From: Pseudomonadota bacterium
GTDB lineage: Bacteria; Pseudomonadota; Gammaproteobacteria; Burkholderiales; Burkholderiaceae_C
Length of the DNA stretch: 64,000 bases
Assembly: GCA_021799355.1 (NCBI GenBank)
Contig: JAJZAQ010000003.1
Location: 32,591 to 96,590 of the forward strand
Direction of reading: 5' to 3'
Shown in pieces: positions 9,100 through 21,318 of the stretch. A program made the position numbers and the translations under genes. The number at the start of each line of letters is the position of its first letter. The stretch's first letter is position 1. The notes under the pieces were generated by a model, which saw only the letters and a program-made list of their open reading frames with translations, was not told the origin of the DNA and ran no database searches.

Positions 9100-11064
9100 A
9101 TGAATCGTTATCCCTGGTGGAAATACCTCATCATGGTCGTCGTGCTGGCCGTGGGCGTGGTGTATGCGCTGCCCAACCTGTACGGCGAATCGCCCTCGGT
9201 GCAGATTTCCAGCACCGGCAGCAGCAAGGTGGACGACGCGCTGCTGCGCAAAGGCGAGCAGATCCTTGCCGCCGCCGGGTACAGGCCCGACTCGGCCGAT
9301 TTCAACGGCACGACGGTGAACTACCGCTTCAGCAACACCAACGTGCAGCTCAAGGCGCGCGACGTGCTGGCGCACGCGCTCAACCCCGATCCGGCCGACC
9401 CGAAATACGTCGTCGCCGTCAACCTGCTGTCACGCTCGCCCGCCTGGCTGACGGCGCTGGGGGCCAACCCCATGTACCTCGGCCTGGATCTGCGCGGCGG
9501 CGTGCACTTCCTGCTGCAGGTGGACATGCAGGCGGCGGTGCACAAAAAGCTCGATTCGATCGCCGGCGAGCTGCGCCGCGAGCTGCGCGACAAGGACGCG
9601 CGCTACACCAAGCTCGACCGCGTCGGTGACCACATCGAAGGCGTGTTCGTCGATGCCGCGGCGCTGGACCAGGCCAGGCAGCTCATCGCCCGCCAGCACC
9701 CCGATCTGCAACTGGCGCCGCAGCCGCCGGCCGGGCCCAACAGCCTGTCGGCCAGCCTGACGGCGGCGGCGGTCAAGCAGGAAGAGGATTACGCGATCAA
9801 GCAGAACATCCAGACGCTGCACAACCGCATCAACGAACTCGGCGTGGCCGAGCCGATCATCCAGCAGCAGGGCAGCGACCGCGTGGTCGTCGAGCTGCCG
9901 GGCATTCAGGACGTGGCCCGCGCCAAGGACATCCTGGGTCGCACCGCCAGCCTGGAAGTGCGCATGGTCGACGACAGCGCCGCGGCGCAGGCGGCGCTGG
10001 CCGGGCAGGGGCCGCTGCCGCCGGGCGACCAGATTTTCCCCGACCGCAGCGGCGGCAAGCTGGCGGTCAAGCGCGACGTGCTGCTCACCGGCGACAACCT
10101 CACCGACGCCCAACCCGGCTTCGACCAGCAGACCAACGAACCCGCGGTGTTCCTCACCCTCGACTCCAAAGGGGCGCGCATTTTCCAGGAGGTCACGCGC
10201 GACAACGTCGGCAAGCGCACGGCGATGATCCTGTTCGACCGCGGCCGCGGCGAAATCATCACCGCCCCGGTCATCCGCAGCGAAATCGCCGGCGGCCGGG
10301 TGCAGATCTCGGGCAATATGACGGTACAGGAAGCCAACGACACCGCGCTGCTGCTGCGCGCCGGCGCGCTGGCCGCGCCGATGACCATCATCGAGGAGCG
10401 CACCGTCGGCCCCAGCCTCGGACAGCAGAACATCAGCCAGGGCTTCCATTCTGTCACCTGGGGCTTCGTCGCCATCGTCGTGTTCATGTCGGTGTACTAC
10501 ATGTTCTTCGGCGTGGTGTCGTCGATCGCGCTGGCGGTCAACCTGCTGCTGTTGGTGGCGGTGCTGTCGATGCTGCAGGCCACGCTGACCCTGCCGGGCA
10601 TCGCCGCGATGGCGCTGGCGCTGGGCATGGCGATCGACTCCAACGTGCTGATCAACGAGCGCATCCGCGAAGAGCTACGCAACGGCGCCAGCCCGCAAAA
10701 CGCCATTTTCCACGGCTACGAGCGCGCCTGGGCGACGATTTTCGACTCCAACGTCACCACGCTGATCGCCGGGGTCGCGCTGCTGATTTTCGGCTCGGGC
10801 GCGGTGCGCGGCTTTGCCGTGGTGCATGTGCTGGGCATCCTCACCTCGATGTTCTCCGCGGTGTTCTTCTCCCGCGGCATCATCAACCTGTGGTACGGCC
10901 GCCGCCGCCGGCTGCACAGCATTTCCATCGGCCAGGTGTGGAAGCCCGAGGCGGCGCCTGCCACGGCGCTGCCCGGGCAGACCGCGGCTGACGCCACCAG
11001 GCCGGCCAAACCGCTGGCCGCACCCACGCCGCGCAGTACCAAGCCGCGTCGCCGGCTGCATTGA
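9100..11064 (+). CDS. secD: Protein translocase subunit SecD
   Basis: SecD with SecF uses the proton gradient to pull secreted proteins from the Sec channel. 654 residues: an N-terminal helix (about 7-27), a large periplasmic P1 domain with LGLDLRGGVHFLLQVDM, and a C-terminal five-helix RND-type membrane domain with the motif GMAIDSNVLINERIREE. The last 50 residues are a Pro/Lys-rich cytoplasmic tail. It lies 86 bases after yajC and 39 bases before secF. Confidence 0.97.
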   Translation: MNRYPWWKYLIMVVVLAVGVVYALPNLYGESPSVQISSTGSSKVDDALLRKGEQILAAAGYRPDSADFNGTTVNYRFSNTNVQLKARDVLAHALNPDPADPKYVVAVNLLSRSPAWLTALGANPMYLGLDLRGGVHFLLQVDMQAAVHKKLDSIAGELRRELRDKDARYTKLDRVGDHIEGVFVDAAALDQARQLIARQHPDLQLAPQPPAGPNSLSASLTAAAVKQEEDYAIKQNIQTLHNRINELGVAEPIIQQQGSDRVVVELPGIQDVARAKDILGRTASLEVRMVDDSAAAQAALAGQGPLPPGDQIFPDRSGGKLAVKRDVLLTGDNLTDAQPGFDQQTNEPAVFLTLDSKGARIFQEVTRDNVGKRTAMILFDRGRGEIITAPVIRSEIAGGRVQISGNMTVQEANDTALLLRAGALAAPMTIIEERTVGPSLGQQNISQGFHSVTWGFVAIVVFMSVYYMFFGVVSSIALAVNLLLLVAVLSMLQATLTLPGIAAMALALGMAIDSNVLINERIREELRNGASPQNAIFHGYERAWATIFDSNVTTLIAGVALLIFGSGAVRGFAVVHVLGILTSMFSAVFFSRGIINLWYGRRRRLHSISIGQVWKPEAAPATALPGQTAADATRPAKPLAAPTPRSTKPRRRLH

Positions 11065-11103
11065 ACCCCGCAGCCGCCCACCCTTTCCGACCGAAGGCCC
11101 ATC

Positions 11104-12060
11104 ATGGAATTTTTCCGCATCCGGCGCGACATTCCGTTCATGCGCAATGCGCTGGTTTTCAACATCATCTCGGCGGTGCTGTTCGCCGCGGCGGTGATTT
11201 TTTTGTTCACCCGCGGGCTGAACCTGTCGATCGAGTTCACCGGCGGCACGGTGATGGAGGTCGGCTACAGCCAGGGCGCCAATCTCGACGCCATCCGCGC
11301 CACCCTGTCCAAGCTCGGCTACGCCGACGCGCAGGTGCAGGCCTACGGCAACGCCAATGACGTGGTCATCCGCCTGCCGCTGCACAAGGGCGAAACCAGC
11401 TCCGAGCAGAGCGCCCGGGTCATGGCCGGGCTGCTGGCCGCCGACCCGCACGCGCAGCAGCGGCGCACCGAGTTCGTCGGCCCGCAGGTCGGCTCCGAGC
11501 TCGCCACCGACGGCCTGAAGGCGCTGGCGCTGGTGGTCGTGGGCATCGTGGTGTATCTGGCGGTGCGTTTCGAGTGGAAGTTCGCCGTCGCCGCGATCCT
11601 TGCCAACCTGCACGACGTGATCATCGTGCTGGGTTGTTTTGCCTTGTTCCAGTGGGAGTTTTCGCTGCCGGTGCTCGCCGCCGTGCTCGCCGTGCTCGGC
11701 TACTCGGTCAACGAGTCGGTGGTGATTTTCGACCGCGTGCGCGAGAACTTCCGCAAGTACCGCAAGTACACCACGGTGCAGGTCATCGACAGCGCCATCA
11801 CCAGCACCATCAGCCGCACCGTCATCACCCACGGCTCGACCCTGGCGATGGCGTTTTCCATGTTCTTTTTCGGCGGCCCGGCGCTGCATTACTTCGCGCT
11901 GGCGCTGATCATCGGCATTTCGATGAGCATCTACAGCTCGGTGTTCGTCGCCGCGGCGCTGGCGATGTGGTTCGGCGTCAAACGCGAAGACCTGATCAAA
12001 CCGGGCGGCAACAAGCCGAGCGGCAGCAGCAACGATCCGAACGCCGGCGCCGTAGTGTGA
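11104..12060 (+). CDS. secF: Protein translocase subunit SecF
   Basis: 318 residues. An N-terminal helix is followed by the short periplasmic motif LSIEFTGGTVMEV and five helices with VNESVVIFDRVRENFRKYRK and TVITHGSTLAMAFSMFFFGG. It partners SecD in the inner membrane. Start ATG 11104 follows GAAGG. The operon ends at a strong hairpin terminator 42 bases after the stop codon. Confidence 0.97.
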   Translation: MEFFRIRRDIPFMRNALVFNIISAVLFAAAVIFLFTRGLNLSIEFTGGTVMEVGYSQGANLDAIRATLSKLGYADAQVQAYGNANDVVIRLPLHKGETSSEQSARVMAGLLAADPHAQQRRTEFVGPQVGSELATDGLKALALVVVGIVVYLAVRFEWKFAVAAILANLHDVIIVLGCFALFQWEFSLPVLAAVLAVLGYSVNESVVIFDRVRENFRKYRKYTTVQVIDSAITSTISRTVITHGSTLAMAFSMFFFGGPALHYFALALIIGISMSIYSSVFVAAALAMWFGVKREDLIKPGGNKPSGSSNDPNAGAVV

Positions 12061-12101
12061 GCAGGCCGCGCAGCCCGCCCGCTCCCGGCGATGGCGCGAA
12101 C

Positions 12102-12129
12102 AAAAAGGCCCGCAGTCGCGGGCCTTTTT
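12102..12129. terminator. Bidirectional rho-independent terminator after secF
   Basis: AAAAAGGCCCGC (12102-12113) pairs perfectly with GCGGGCCTTTTT (12118-12129) around the loop AGTC. The T-run on each strand lets it end secF on the plus strand and the lipoprotein gene, whose stop is at 12152, on the minus strand. Confidence 0.92.
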
Positions 12130-12151
12130 GCTGCTGATCGCGTTCCGGTTT

Positions 12152-13036
12152 TTAGTTGAAGCTGAAGCTCGCCGTCGAGCCGGAGTTGATCGTCCGGTAT
12201 GCCGTGGTGTAGTCCGCCGACACCGTGGCGAGGTTGGTCCAGTTGAGCAGATTGGCGCTGTACGGATCGTCGGTGTTGGTGCCGTTGGGCGTCATGGTCG
12301 CCAGATACTGCGCCACGCCGAGCATGGCCTGGCCGTAGCTGGCGTTGGGGTCGGAGGCCGGGTTGCCGGGAATCGCGGTGGCCAGGTTGCCCACGCCGCT
12401 GATGCCCAGTTGCGCGGCGACGTTGCCCAGGTTGTTCTGGTAGGTGGCCACGGTGAAGCCGTTGATCGGGTTGCCGCGGGCCACGGCGAAGGTGGTCAGC
12501 GGCGTGATGTTGGTCGATACCGTGCCGCCGCCGCCGACGTTGACCACTGCCTGCAGCGTGGTGTTGCTGGCGATGAAGTAATTGGTCGAGGTGGTGGTGA
12601 GAAAGCTCAGATTGGTCGAAGTGAGCGGGTTGAGCGTGTAGCTCTTGAGCGCACTGCTGCTGGCGCCGAACTGGTAGCTGCCGCCAGACGCCTGCAGCAG
12701 CACCGGGCCGTAGACGCCGTTGAGCAGGTTGAAGCTGAAGCTGCCGTTGGCCGCCGTGGTCTGGCAGGTTGCCGCCGGGGTGATGTTGTAGGTGTAGGGC
12801 AGCGCGCCGTAGTTGATGGTGTAAAGCGGCGAACCGTTGGCGAGAAAGGCGTAGGCGCAGACGGTGGCGCCGGCCACCGGGCCGCCCGAGGTGTCTCCGG
12901 GGTATTGCGGGCCCATGAGCACCTGGCCGGTGACGATGGAGCCTTCGTATTGCGCGCTGGAGCCGCCACCGCCACAGGCGGTCAGCAGCAGGCTGGCCAG
13001 CAGCGTCAGTCCGAGGGGGAGTCGAGAGCGTTGCAT
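12152..13036 (-). CDS. Unassigned outer-membrane-type lipoprotein
   Basis: 294 residues with a lipoprotein signal peptide: MQRSRLPLGL followed by a lipobox LLTAC, so the mature protein begins at C21, then a glycine linker GGGGSS. The mature part is rich in Ser, Thr, Asn, Gly and Ala, with few charges and several Tyr, like a surface beta-structured lipoprotein. I recognise no enzyme motif. It stands alone between the secF terminator and smg. The absence of Asp at +2 (Gly there) is compatible with outer-membrane sorting. Function unknown. Confidence 0.75.
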   Translation of the reverse strand: MQRSRLPLGLTLLASLLLTACGGGGSSAQYEGSIVTGQVLMGPQYPGDTSGGPVAGATVCAYAFLANGSPLYTINYGALPYTYNITPAATCQTTAANGSFSFNLLNGVYGPVLLQASGGSYQFGASSSALKSYTLNPLTSTNLSFLTTTSTNYFIASNTTLQAVVNVGGGGTVSTNITPLTTFAVARGNPINGFTVATYQNNLGNVAAQLGISGVGNLATAIPGNPASDPNASYGQAMLGVAQYLATMTPNGTNTDDPYSANLLNWTNLATVSADYTTAYRTINSGSTASFSFN

Positions 13037-13103
13037 GCGGATCTTTCAGAAAGAGGCTGCGGTTGGGCGGACGGCAGGAGCCGACGCCGAAGCGGCGGGC
13101 CGT

Positions 13104-13562
13104 TCAGTGCACCACGCGGTCAGCGGCCTCGGCGAACAGTTCGTCGAGGATGAGCGCGTCGGGCTCTTCGTCCAGGCGCCAGAAAATCATCAGCACGATG
13201 GTCTTGAGGTGTTCGGGGGGCAGGGGCTGCATGCCGGTGGCCAGCGCGCGCTCGATGGTCAGCTCGCGCAGGTGGGGTTTGAGCACGCCGGCGGCTTCGA
13301 GAAAGTTGAGGTAGCCGATGGCCTCCAGCCCCAGGCAGTCGATTTCCTGCGGGGCGTACAGCCGGATCGAGCGGGCGTCGGGTGCCTGCTGCGTCTGCAG
13401 TCCGCCCACGGCGTCGTCGAGCCCGCGCAGCCAGTCGAGCGCTTCATGGATATCGTCGTTCTCGAACCCGGCAGCGCTGAGTTTGCGCGAGAGCTGGCCG
13501 AACTCGGGGCAGGCCTGCGGGTGCCAATACGACTCGTACAAGTACATCAGGATGTCGAACAT
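13104..13562 (-). CDS. smg: Smg family protein (DUF494)
   Basis: 152 residues matching the proteobacterial Smg family, which usually lies next to dprA: MFDILMYLYE at the start, the helical LSRKLSAAGFENDDIHEALDWL, and the ending with LKTIVLMIFWRLDEEPDALILDELF. The molecular role is not established. It is downstream of dprA on the same strand with a 102-base gap, as in many beta- and gammaproteobacteria. Confidence 0.92.
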   Translation of the reverse strand: MFDILMYLYESYWHPQACPEFGQLSRKLSAAGFENDDIHEALDWLRGLDDAVGGLQTQQAPDARSIRLYAPQEIDCLGLEAIGYLNFLEAAGVLKPHLRELTIERALATGMQPLPPEHLKTIVLMIFWRLDEEPDALILDELFAEAADRVVH

Positions 13563-13664
13563 GCGGCCATTCTATGCACAGCGCCATGACGTGTCGGCAG
13601 GCGGGGCGTGCCATCGTCGTGCCGCGCCGCGCCGGCGTGCGACCGGCGCAGCCGTTGCCGCGTC

Positions 13665-14798
13665 TCAGGCGCGGGCGATGCGCTGAAACCGCCCGCCGGG
13701 CAGCCGGGCGACGTGGCCCTGCAGTTCGAGGTCGAGCAGCCGCGCGCCCAGGCGGTCCGCGCTCCAGCCGGTGCGCGCGGCCAGCTCGTCGAAACTGCGG
13801 ATGTCGTATCCCAGCGCGCGCAGCACGTCGCAGTCCGGGGCTTGGCCGTCGTCGCCGGCTGGGCTTGCCGGCGCGGCTGGACCCGCCGCAGGCGGTGGAG
13901 CCTGCCAGCCGAATTCTTCGAGCACGTCCTGCGCCGTCTCCACCAGTTTGGCGCCGTCGCGGATGAGGCGGTGGCAGCCATGTGCCAACGGGTTGTGGAT
14001 CGAGCCGGGAAGGGCGAACACCTCGCGCCCCTGTTCGGCGGCGAGCCGCGCGGTGATGAGCGAGCCCGAGTGTGTCGCCGCCTCGACCACGAGCACGCCG
14101 CGCGACAGCCCGCTGATGAGGCGGTTGCGCCGCGGAAAGTTGCCTTTGGCCGGCGGTGTGCCCAGGGGGAATTCGGACAGCAGCAGGCCGTGCGCGGCCA
14201 CGGCGTGCGCCAGGTCGCGGTGGCGCGCCGGGTAGACGCGGTCGCAACCGGTGCCGAGCACGGCGATGGTCGAGCCCGGACGGGGGCCGTCGGCGGCCAG
14301 CGCGCCGCGGTGCGCCGCGGCATCGATGCCCAGGGCGAAGCCGGACACGATGGTGACGCCCAGCGCGCTGAACGCCCGGGCGAAGGCGTAGGCGTCGCGC
14401 TCGCCCTGCGCCGTGGGGTTGCGCGCGCCGACCATCGCCAGCCGGCGCGGGGCGTCGAGCAGCGCGGTGTGGCCGACGGCGTAGAGCAGCGGTGGCGGGT
14501 CGGGCAGGTCGAGCAGGCTGCGCGGGTAGGCAGCGTCGTCCAGTGCGATGCAGGCGTGTGCGGGTTGCGCCGCCCAGTCGATGGTACGGGCGATGAGGTC
14601 GCGGGTGGCGGCGTCGGGCGCGCCGCTCAGCGCGGCAGCCACGGCGGCGCCGGCAACGCGCGCCAGCGCGGCGTGCGGGGTGTGCAGGATCTGTTGCGGC
14701 GGGCCGAACGCGGTCAGGAGCTGGCGGGCCAGGACCGGCCCCACCCCGGGCGCCAGCGTCAGCCGCAGCCAGGCGGCCAGTTCGTCGGCGGCGATCAT
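13665..14798 (-). CDS. dprA: DNA-processing protein DprA
   Basis: DprA (Smf) protects incoming single-stranded DNA during natural transformation and loads RecA. 377 residues: an N-terminal SAM-like helical part, a Rossmann-like DNA-binding domain with MVGARNPTAQGERDAYAFA, SGFALGIDAAAHRGAL, SEFPLGTPPAKGNFPRRNRLISGLS and EAATHSGSLITARLA, and a C-terminal winged-helix domain after a Pro/Ala linker at about residues 300-320. It follows the LysM gene by 27 bases and precedes smg, the classical order. Confidence 0.96.
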   Translation of the reverse strand: MIAADELAAWLRLTLAPGVGPVLARQLLTAFGPPQQILHTPHAALARVAGAAVAAALSGAPDAATRDLIARTIDWAAQPAHACIALDDAAYPRSLLDLPDPPPLLYAVGHTALLDAPRRLAMVGARNPTAQGERDAYAFARAFSALGVTIVSGFALGIDAAAHRGALAADGPRPGSTIAVLGTGCDRVYPARHRDLAHAVAAHGLLLSEFPLGTPPAKGNFPRRNRLISGLSRGVLVVEAATHSGSLITARLAAEQGREVFALPGSIHNPLAHGCHRLIRDGAKLVETAQDVLEEFGWQAPPPAAGPAAPASPAGDDGQAPDCDVLRALGYDIRSFDELAARTGWSADRLGARLLDLELQGHVARLPGGRFQRIARA

Positions 14799-14825
14799 GC
14801 GCGGGGGCCGCGCCGCGGCGGCGCG

Positions 14826-16025
14826 TCAGGGCTGGGTGAAGCGGTCGGCCGCCTCGATCGGCTCGTCGGCCGAGAGGATGAGGGCATACGACACATGCTG
14901 GAAGGTGCGGAACACCATCATCAGGCCGACGCGGCGATCGGGGATTTCGATGTCCGGCTTGCCCGGGGCGGTGACGTCCTTGACCGTGCGCCCGTTGTGC
15001 CACAGCGCGAGCACGTCGCCGCGTTCGAGGCCGTCGGCAGCGCCACGGTTGAGCGCCACCACGCTGTTTTTCGCCGCCATGTTCAGATCGCCGTACACCG
15101 AGACCACGTCGCCGCTGATCGGCTTGGCCGGGGCATGCGGAGCGTAGTTCAGGTATTCACGCGGCGGCGTGATGACCAGGCGGTCGCCGACGCCGACTTC
15201 GCGCTCGATGCCGTCGATACGGAACACCGACACGGCGTCCGGCCCGGAAGGCGGCGCCGCCAGGCTGGCCGTGCCGAGATAGTCGGCCTGGTAGGCGATG
15301 ATTTTTTTGCTTTCCGGATCGATCAGCGGCTTGGCCGGGCGGTAGAGCTGGTAGCGCGTGGCGTGGCTGACGTCGCCGCGCACGTACACCTGCATGCCCG
15401 GCGTGGCCATGGTGTGGCCCTTGGGCAGGGCGACGATGCGCGGCGAGGCCTCCAGGGTGTCGGGCTCGACGATCAGCGGCTGGGTGAGGAAGGGGCCGAT
15501 GAGCTCGGGCGAAATCGTCGGGATGCCTTCGGGCGGCAGCGGCGACGACTGCACCCGCGGTTCGAGTTTGACCGTGGGGATGCCGGCGTTCTCACTCGCC
15601 AGGCTCAGCCGGGCGCGGCCGCCGGAAATGTCCAGATTGAGCACCTGCCCGGGGAAAATCCAGTGCGGATTGCGGATCTGCTGCAGGTTCATGCCCCACA
15701 GCTTGGGCCAGTCCCAGGGTTTGCGCAAATACATGCCGGAGATCGCCCACAGCGTGTCGCCGCGTTTGACGGTGTAGCGCGCCGGCGCGTTGGGCGCCAG
15801 CTCGCTGACCGGCACCCCGGTCTGCGCCGTCAGCTCGGCCTGCGCGCGCTGCGCCGCGGGCACCGGGTAGTTGGGCAGGCCGTGCAGCGACGGCGCCGTC
15901 GGGGCGGGGGTCGGGCCGGCCGGGTCTGCCGCCAGCGCCGCAGTCCACGGCAGCGCGCAGCCCAGCAGCAGGGCGGCCAGATGCGCCCGTTGGCGCGCAG
16001 GATGTTGGAAAGGCTTGTTCGGCAT
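14826..16025 (-). CDS. Periplasmic LysM-domain protein
   Basis: 399 residues with a Sec signal peptide (hydrophobic core about 17-31, cleavage near ALA-AD at 33). A LysM motif follows at about residues 83-131 (YTVKRGDTLWAIS ending FPGQVLNL), which binds peptidoglycan glycan strands. The remaining 260 residues are a conserved extension seen in the proteobacterial LysM proteins encoded beside dprA; its role is unknown. It is divergent from def with a 286-base gap that contains a candidate promoter for def. Confidence 0.9.
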   Translation of the reverse strand: MPNKPFQHPARQRAHLAALLLGCALPWTAALAADPAGPTPAPTAPSLHGLPNYPVPAAQRAQAELTAQTGVPVSELAPNAPARYTVKRGDTLWAISGMYLRKPWDWPKLWGMNLQQIRNPHWIFPGQVLNLDISGGRARLSLASENAGIPTVKLEPRVQSSPLPPEGIPTISPELIGPFLTQPLIVEPDTLEASPRIVALPKGHTMATPGMQVYVRGDVSHATRYQLYRPAKPLIDPESKKIIAYQADYLGTASLAAPPSGPDAVSVFRIDGIEREVGVGDRLVITPPREYLNYAPHAPAKPISGDVVSVYGDLNMAAKNSVVALNRGAADGLERGDVLALWHNGRTVKDVTAPGKPDIEIPDRRVGLMMVFRTFQHVSYALILSADEPIEAADRFTQP

Positions 16026-16236
16026 GACGGAACCCCCAAGATCGATCGCTCACCACATCCGGCAGCGGTGTGGTTGTTGTCCATCCGCTCCCGTGAACAG
16101 TTGCCGCAGACCGGGGCGGTTATCGAGAAAATGACTCACATTGTGCACGCAACACCTTGACGCGGCAATCGAATCGCGGCCTGCCGGGGCCGGTCAGTTG
16201 CAAGAATGTTGCGTCCTGACTCCGCGGCGTGCGGGC

Positions 16237-16264
16237 TTGGAATTTGCCGGGGTTCCCCTATTTT
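16237..16264 (+). promoter_or_regulatory. Candidate sigma-70 promoter for def-fmt
   Basis: TTGGAA (16237-16242), a 16-base spacer and TATTTT (16259-16264) lie 48 bases before the def start. Each box matches consensus at four of six positions. The remainder of the lysM-def gap has no other feature I can support. Confidence 0.35.
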
Positions 16265-16311
16265 CTTAATGGATGCCCCCGGTTCCATCGCCAATCCCTA
16301 AAATGGCACGC

Positions 16312-16818
16312 ATGCAAAAGCTCACCATCCTTCAATATCCCGACCCGCGTTTGCACACCGTGGCCAAGCCGGTCAGTGTGGTGGACGACCGTGTGCGGGC
16401 GCTGGTGGCGGCGATGTTCGACACCATGTACGAAGCCAACGGCGTCGGTCTGGCGGCAACGCAGGTCGATGTGCACGAGCGCATCATCGTCATGGACACC
16501 TCCGAGGAGCGCAACCGCCCGCTGGTGCTGATCAACCCGGAAATCGTGCGCCGCAGCGAAGACAGCAAGGAATGGGAGGAAGGCTGCCTGTCGGTTCCCG
16601 GTATCTACGACACCATCACCCGCCCGGCCAGCGTGCGGGTGCGTGCGCTCGACGCGCAGGGTGAAGTGTTCGAGCTCGACGCCGACGGCCTGACCGCGGT
16701 GTGCATCCAGCACGAAATGGACCATCTGCTGGGCAAGGTCTTCGTCGATTACCTGTCCCCGCTCAAACGCAGCCGCATCAAAACCAAAATGCTCAAACGG
16801 CAGAGGCAGGCGGCTTGA
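16312..16818 (+). CDS. def: Peptide deformylase
   Basis: Removes the N-formyl group from new polypeptides. The 168-residue product has the three family motifs: GVGLAATQ (44-51), EGCLSVP with metal ligand C92, and QHEMDHLLG with H134, E135 and H138. The start at 16312 aligns residue for residue with E. coli Def; an ATG three codons earlier (16303) is possible. fmt begins inside its stop codon, so the two formyl-handling genes are coupled. Confidence 0.97.
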   Translation: MQKLTILQYPDPRLHTVAKPVSVVDDRVRALVAAMFDTMYEANGVGLAATQVDVHERIIVMDTSEERNRPLVLINPEIVRRSEDSKEWEEGCLSVPGIYDTITRPASVRVRALDAQGEVFELDADGLTAVCIQHEMDHLLGKVFVDYLSPLKRSRIKTKMLKRQRQAA

Positions 16819-17822
16819 ACCCGCAGGCAGCCCCGCCCGCGCCGCCGCGCCGTCTGCGCGTGGCGTTTGCCGGCACGCCCGAATTCGCCGCGCAGGCCTT
16901 GCGCGCCATTCTCGCCGCCGGCTACACCGTGCCGCTGGTGTTCACCCAGCCCGACCGCCCGGCCGGGCGCGGGCTCAAGCTGCAGCCCAGCGCGGTCAAG
17001 CAGGTGGCGCTGGAGGCACACTGCAGCGTGCTGCAGCCCCTGGGCCTACGGTTGCAGGGCCGCCATGCGGCCGACGCGCAGGCGGCGCACGACGCGCTGC
17101 GCGCGGCGGCAGCCGACGTGCTGGTGGTCGCCGCCTATGGTCTGATCCTGCCCCAAACGCTGCTCGATCTGCCGCGGCTGGGCTGTGTCAACATCCACGC
17201 GTCGCTGCTGCCGCGCTGGCGCGGGGCGGCGCCGATCCAGCGCGCCATCGAGGCGGGCGACGCGCAGACCGGCATCACCCTGATGCAGATGGACGCCGGG
17301 CTGGACACCGGGCCGATGCTGCTGCGCGTGCCGCTGCCCATCGCCAGCGACGACACCGCGGCGAGCCTGCACGACAAGCTCGCCGCCTGTGGCGCGCAGA
17401 CCATCGTGCGCGGGCTCGATCTGCTCGAAAGTGGCGCGCTCACCCCGCAGCCGCAGCCGGCGCAGGGCGTGAGCTACGCGGACAAAATCGGCAAACACGA
17501 GGCCGCGCTCGACTGGACGCAGCCGGCAGACGTGCTGGCGCGGCGGGTGCGTGCGTTCACCCCGTGGCCGGGAGCGCAGTTCACCCTGCCCGATGGCCGG
17601 GTGTTCAAGGTCGGCGCGGCACAGGCGCTGGCCGCCGACGCCGCGGCGGCGGCCGGCACGGTGCTGCGCGTGACGGCCGACGGCCTGGACGTGCGCTGTG
17701 CCGACGGTGTGCTGCGCATCACCCGGCTGCAAAAACCCGGTGGCATCATGCAGCCCGTGGCGCAGTGGGTCCCGCAGGCGCAGCCGTGGACCGGGCTGGT
17801 GTTGCCGTCACCGACGGTTTGA
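16815..17822 (+). CDS. fmt: Methionyl-tRNA formyltransferase
   Basis: Formylates initiator Met-tRNA using 10-formyl-tetrahydrofolate. 335 residues if started at the TTG at 16815, which overlaps the def stop (TTGA) and has GAGGCAGG upstream. Motifs are [14 protein letters not shown], the catalytic-loop region [18 protein letters not shown] and [18 protein letters not shown]. The C-terminal OB-fold part is present. No ATG is available before the first beta strand, so a non-ATG start is needed. Confidence 0.95.
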   Translation: MNPQAAPPAPPRRLRVAFAGTPEFAAQALRAILAAGYTVPLVFTQPDRPAGRGLKLQPSAVKQVALEAHCSVLQPLGLRLQGRHAADAQAAHDALRAAAADVLVVAAYGLILPQTLLDLPRLGCVNIHASLLPRWRGAAPIQRAIEAGDAQTGITLMQMDAGLDTGPMLLRVPLPIASDDTAASLHDKLAACGAQTIVRGLDLLESGALTPQPQPAQGVSYADKIGKHEAALDWTQPADVLARRVRAFTPWPGAQFTLPDGRVFKVGAAQALAADAAAAAGTVLRVTADGLDVRCADGVLRITRLQKPGGIMQPVAQWVPQAQPWTGLVLPSPTV

Positions 17823-17895
17823 CCCTGCGCGCCCTTGAACTTTGATTTGCCTGCACAATCTAGCGCTGTTGTATCCAAACGTATCGGAGTCGAGC

Positions 17896-18765
17896 ATGTT
17901 CAACATCCTGAAAACCGCCATCCTGATGGCTGCGATCACCGCGCTGTTCGTCGTGATCGGCTCCATGCTCGGCGGCAAGCAGGGCATGGTGCTGGCGCTG
18001 CTGTTCGCGCTGGGCATGAACTTCTTCAGCTACTGGTTCAGCGACAAAATGGTGCTGCGGATGTACAACGCGCAGGAGGTCGACGCCTCCAGCGCGCCGC
18101 AGTTCTACGCGATGGTGCAGGAGCTGGCGCAGCGCGCCGGCTTGCCCATGCCGCGGGTGTATCTGATCCAGGAAGACGCACCCAATGCCTTTGCCACCGG
18201 CCGCAACCCGGAGCATGCCGCGGTGGCCGCCACCACCGGCATTCTGCGCGTGCTCAGCGCGCGCGAGCTGCGCGGCGTGATGGCGCACGAGCTGGCGCAC
18301 GTCAAACACCGCGACATTCTCATTTCCACCATTTCCGCGACCATGGCCGGAGCGATTTCGGCGCTGGCGAACTTTGCCGTGTTTTTCGGCGGGCGCGATG
18401 AAAACGGCCGCCCGGTCAACCCGGTGGCCGGTATCGCCGTGGCCCTGCTGGCGCCGCTGGCGGCCAGCCTGATCCAGATGGCGATTTCGCGCGCCCGCGA
18501 GTTCGAGGCCGACCGCGGCGGCGCGGAAATTTCCGGCGATCCGGCGGCGCTGGCGTCGGCGCTGCAAAAAATCGAGGCTTACGCCCGCGGCGTGCCGTTC
18601 CAGACGGCGGAGGAACACCCGGCGACGGCGCAGATGATGATCCTCAACCCGCTGCACGGCGGCGGGATCGCCCAACTGTTCAGCACCCATCCCTCGACCG
18701 AGGAGCGCGTGGCGCGGCTGATGCAAATGGCCCGCCAGGGCAGCGCCAGCGTCTGGCAGCACTGA
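17896..18765 (+). CDS. htpX: Membrane-bound zinc metalloprotease HtpX
   Basis: Inner-membrane quality-control protease, 289 residues. Two N-terminal helices (about 4-24 and 29-48), the zinc motif HELAHVKH with H131, E132 and H135, two further helices (about 141-165 and 176-196), and the downstream glutamate motif [10 protein letters not shown]. The start at 17896 has GGAG 7-10 bases upstream; an upstream ATG at 17842 lacks a ribosome site and would disturb the first helix. Monocistronic after fmt with a 73-base gap. Confidence 0.95.
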   Translation: MFNILKTAILMAAITALFVVIGSMLGGKQGMVLALLFALGMNFFSYWFSDKMVLRMYNAQEVDASSAPQFYAMVQELAQRAGLPMPRVYLIQEDAPNAFATGRNPEHAAVAATTGILRVLSARELRGVMAHELAHVKHRDILISTISATMAGAISALANFAVFFGGRDENGRPVNPVAGIAVALLAPLAASLIQMAISRAREFEADRGGAEISGDPAALASALQKIEAYARGVPFQTAEEHPATAQMMILNPLHGGGIAQLFSTHPSTEERVARLMQMARQGSASVWQH

Positions 18766-18823
18766 AAGCGGCGTCAACCGGGCTGCCTGCGCCGCGGCAA
18801 GCCCGCCTCCGGCCAGCGGGGCG

Positions 18824-19186
18824 CTAGCGCTGCGGCCCCAGGCGCAGGCCCTGCAGCGCGCTGTCGATGATCACCCCGGCGATGCTGTACAGAATCGAGC
18901 CGATGAGCGCCGCACCGAAGCTGCGCACGTGAAAATCGTCGAGCAGCCCGGAGGCGGCGTAAAACATCAGCGCGTTGATGACGAACAGAAAAGCGCCGAG
19001 CGTGAGCACGGTGATCGGCAGGGTGAGGATGAACAGCACCGGCCGCACCAGCGCGTTGAGCAGGCCGATGACCAGCGCCGCCCACATCGCCGCGGCAAAT
19101 CCGTCCACCTGCACGCCGCTGTAGACAGAGGTCACGGCAAGCAGCGCGCACGCCGACAGCAGCCATTTGAGCAGCAGCTTGAGCAT
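18824..19186 (-). CDS. Small holin-like membrane protein (phage_holin_4_2 / YvlD type)
   Basis: 120 residues, four predicted helices: about 5-22, 30-50, 54-76 and 89-110. The sequence LVRPVLFILTLPITVLTLGAF is typical of the widespread phage_holin_4_2 family. Despite the name these are chromosomal inner-membrane proteins of unknown role, and nothing nearby is phage-like. The start ATG at 19186 lies 17 bases after the purB stop, so it is probably cotranscribed with purB. Confidence 0.85.
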   Translation of the reverse strand: MLKLLLKWLLSACALLAVTSVYSGVQVDGFAAAMWAALVIGLLNALVRPVLFILTLPITVLTLGAFLFVINALMFYAASGLLDDFHVRSFGAALIGSILYSIAGVIIDSALQGLRLGPQR

Positions 19187-19203
19187 CGCGCAGGCGCCCC
19201 CGT

Positions 19204-21318
<2,115 letters not shown>

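Noticed and set aside
18824..19186. Prophage remnant suggested by the holin-like protein
   Set aside because: The family is common on chromosomes and no phage gene is nearby.
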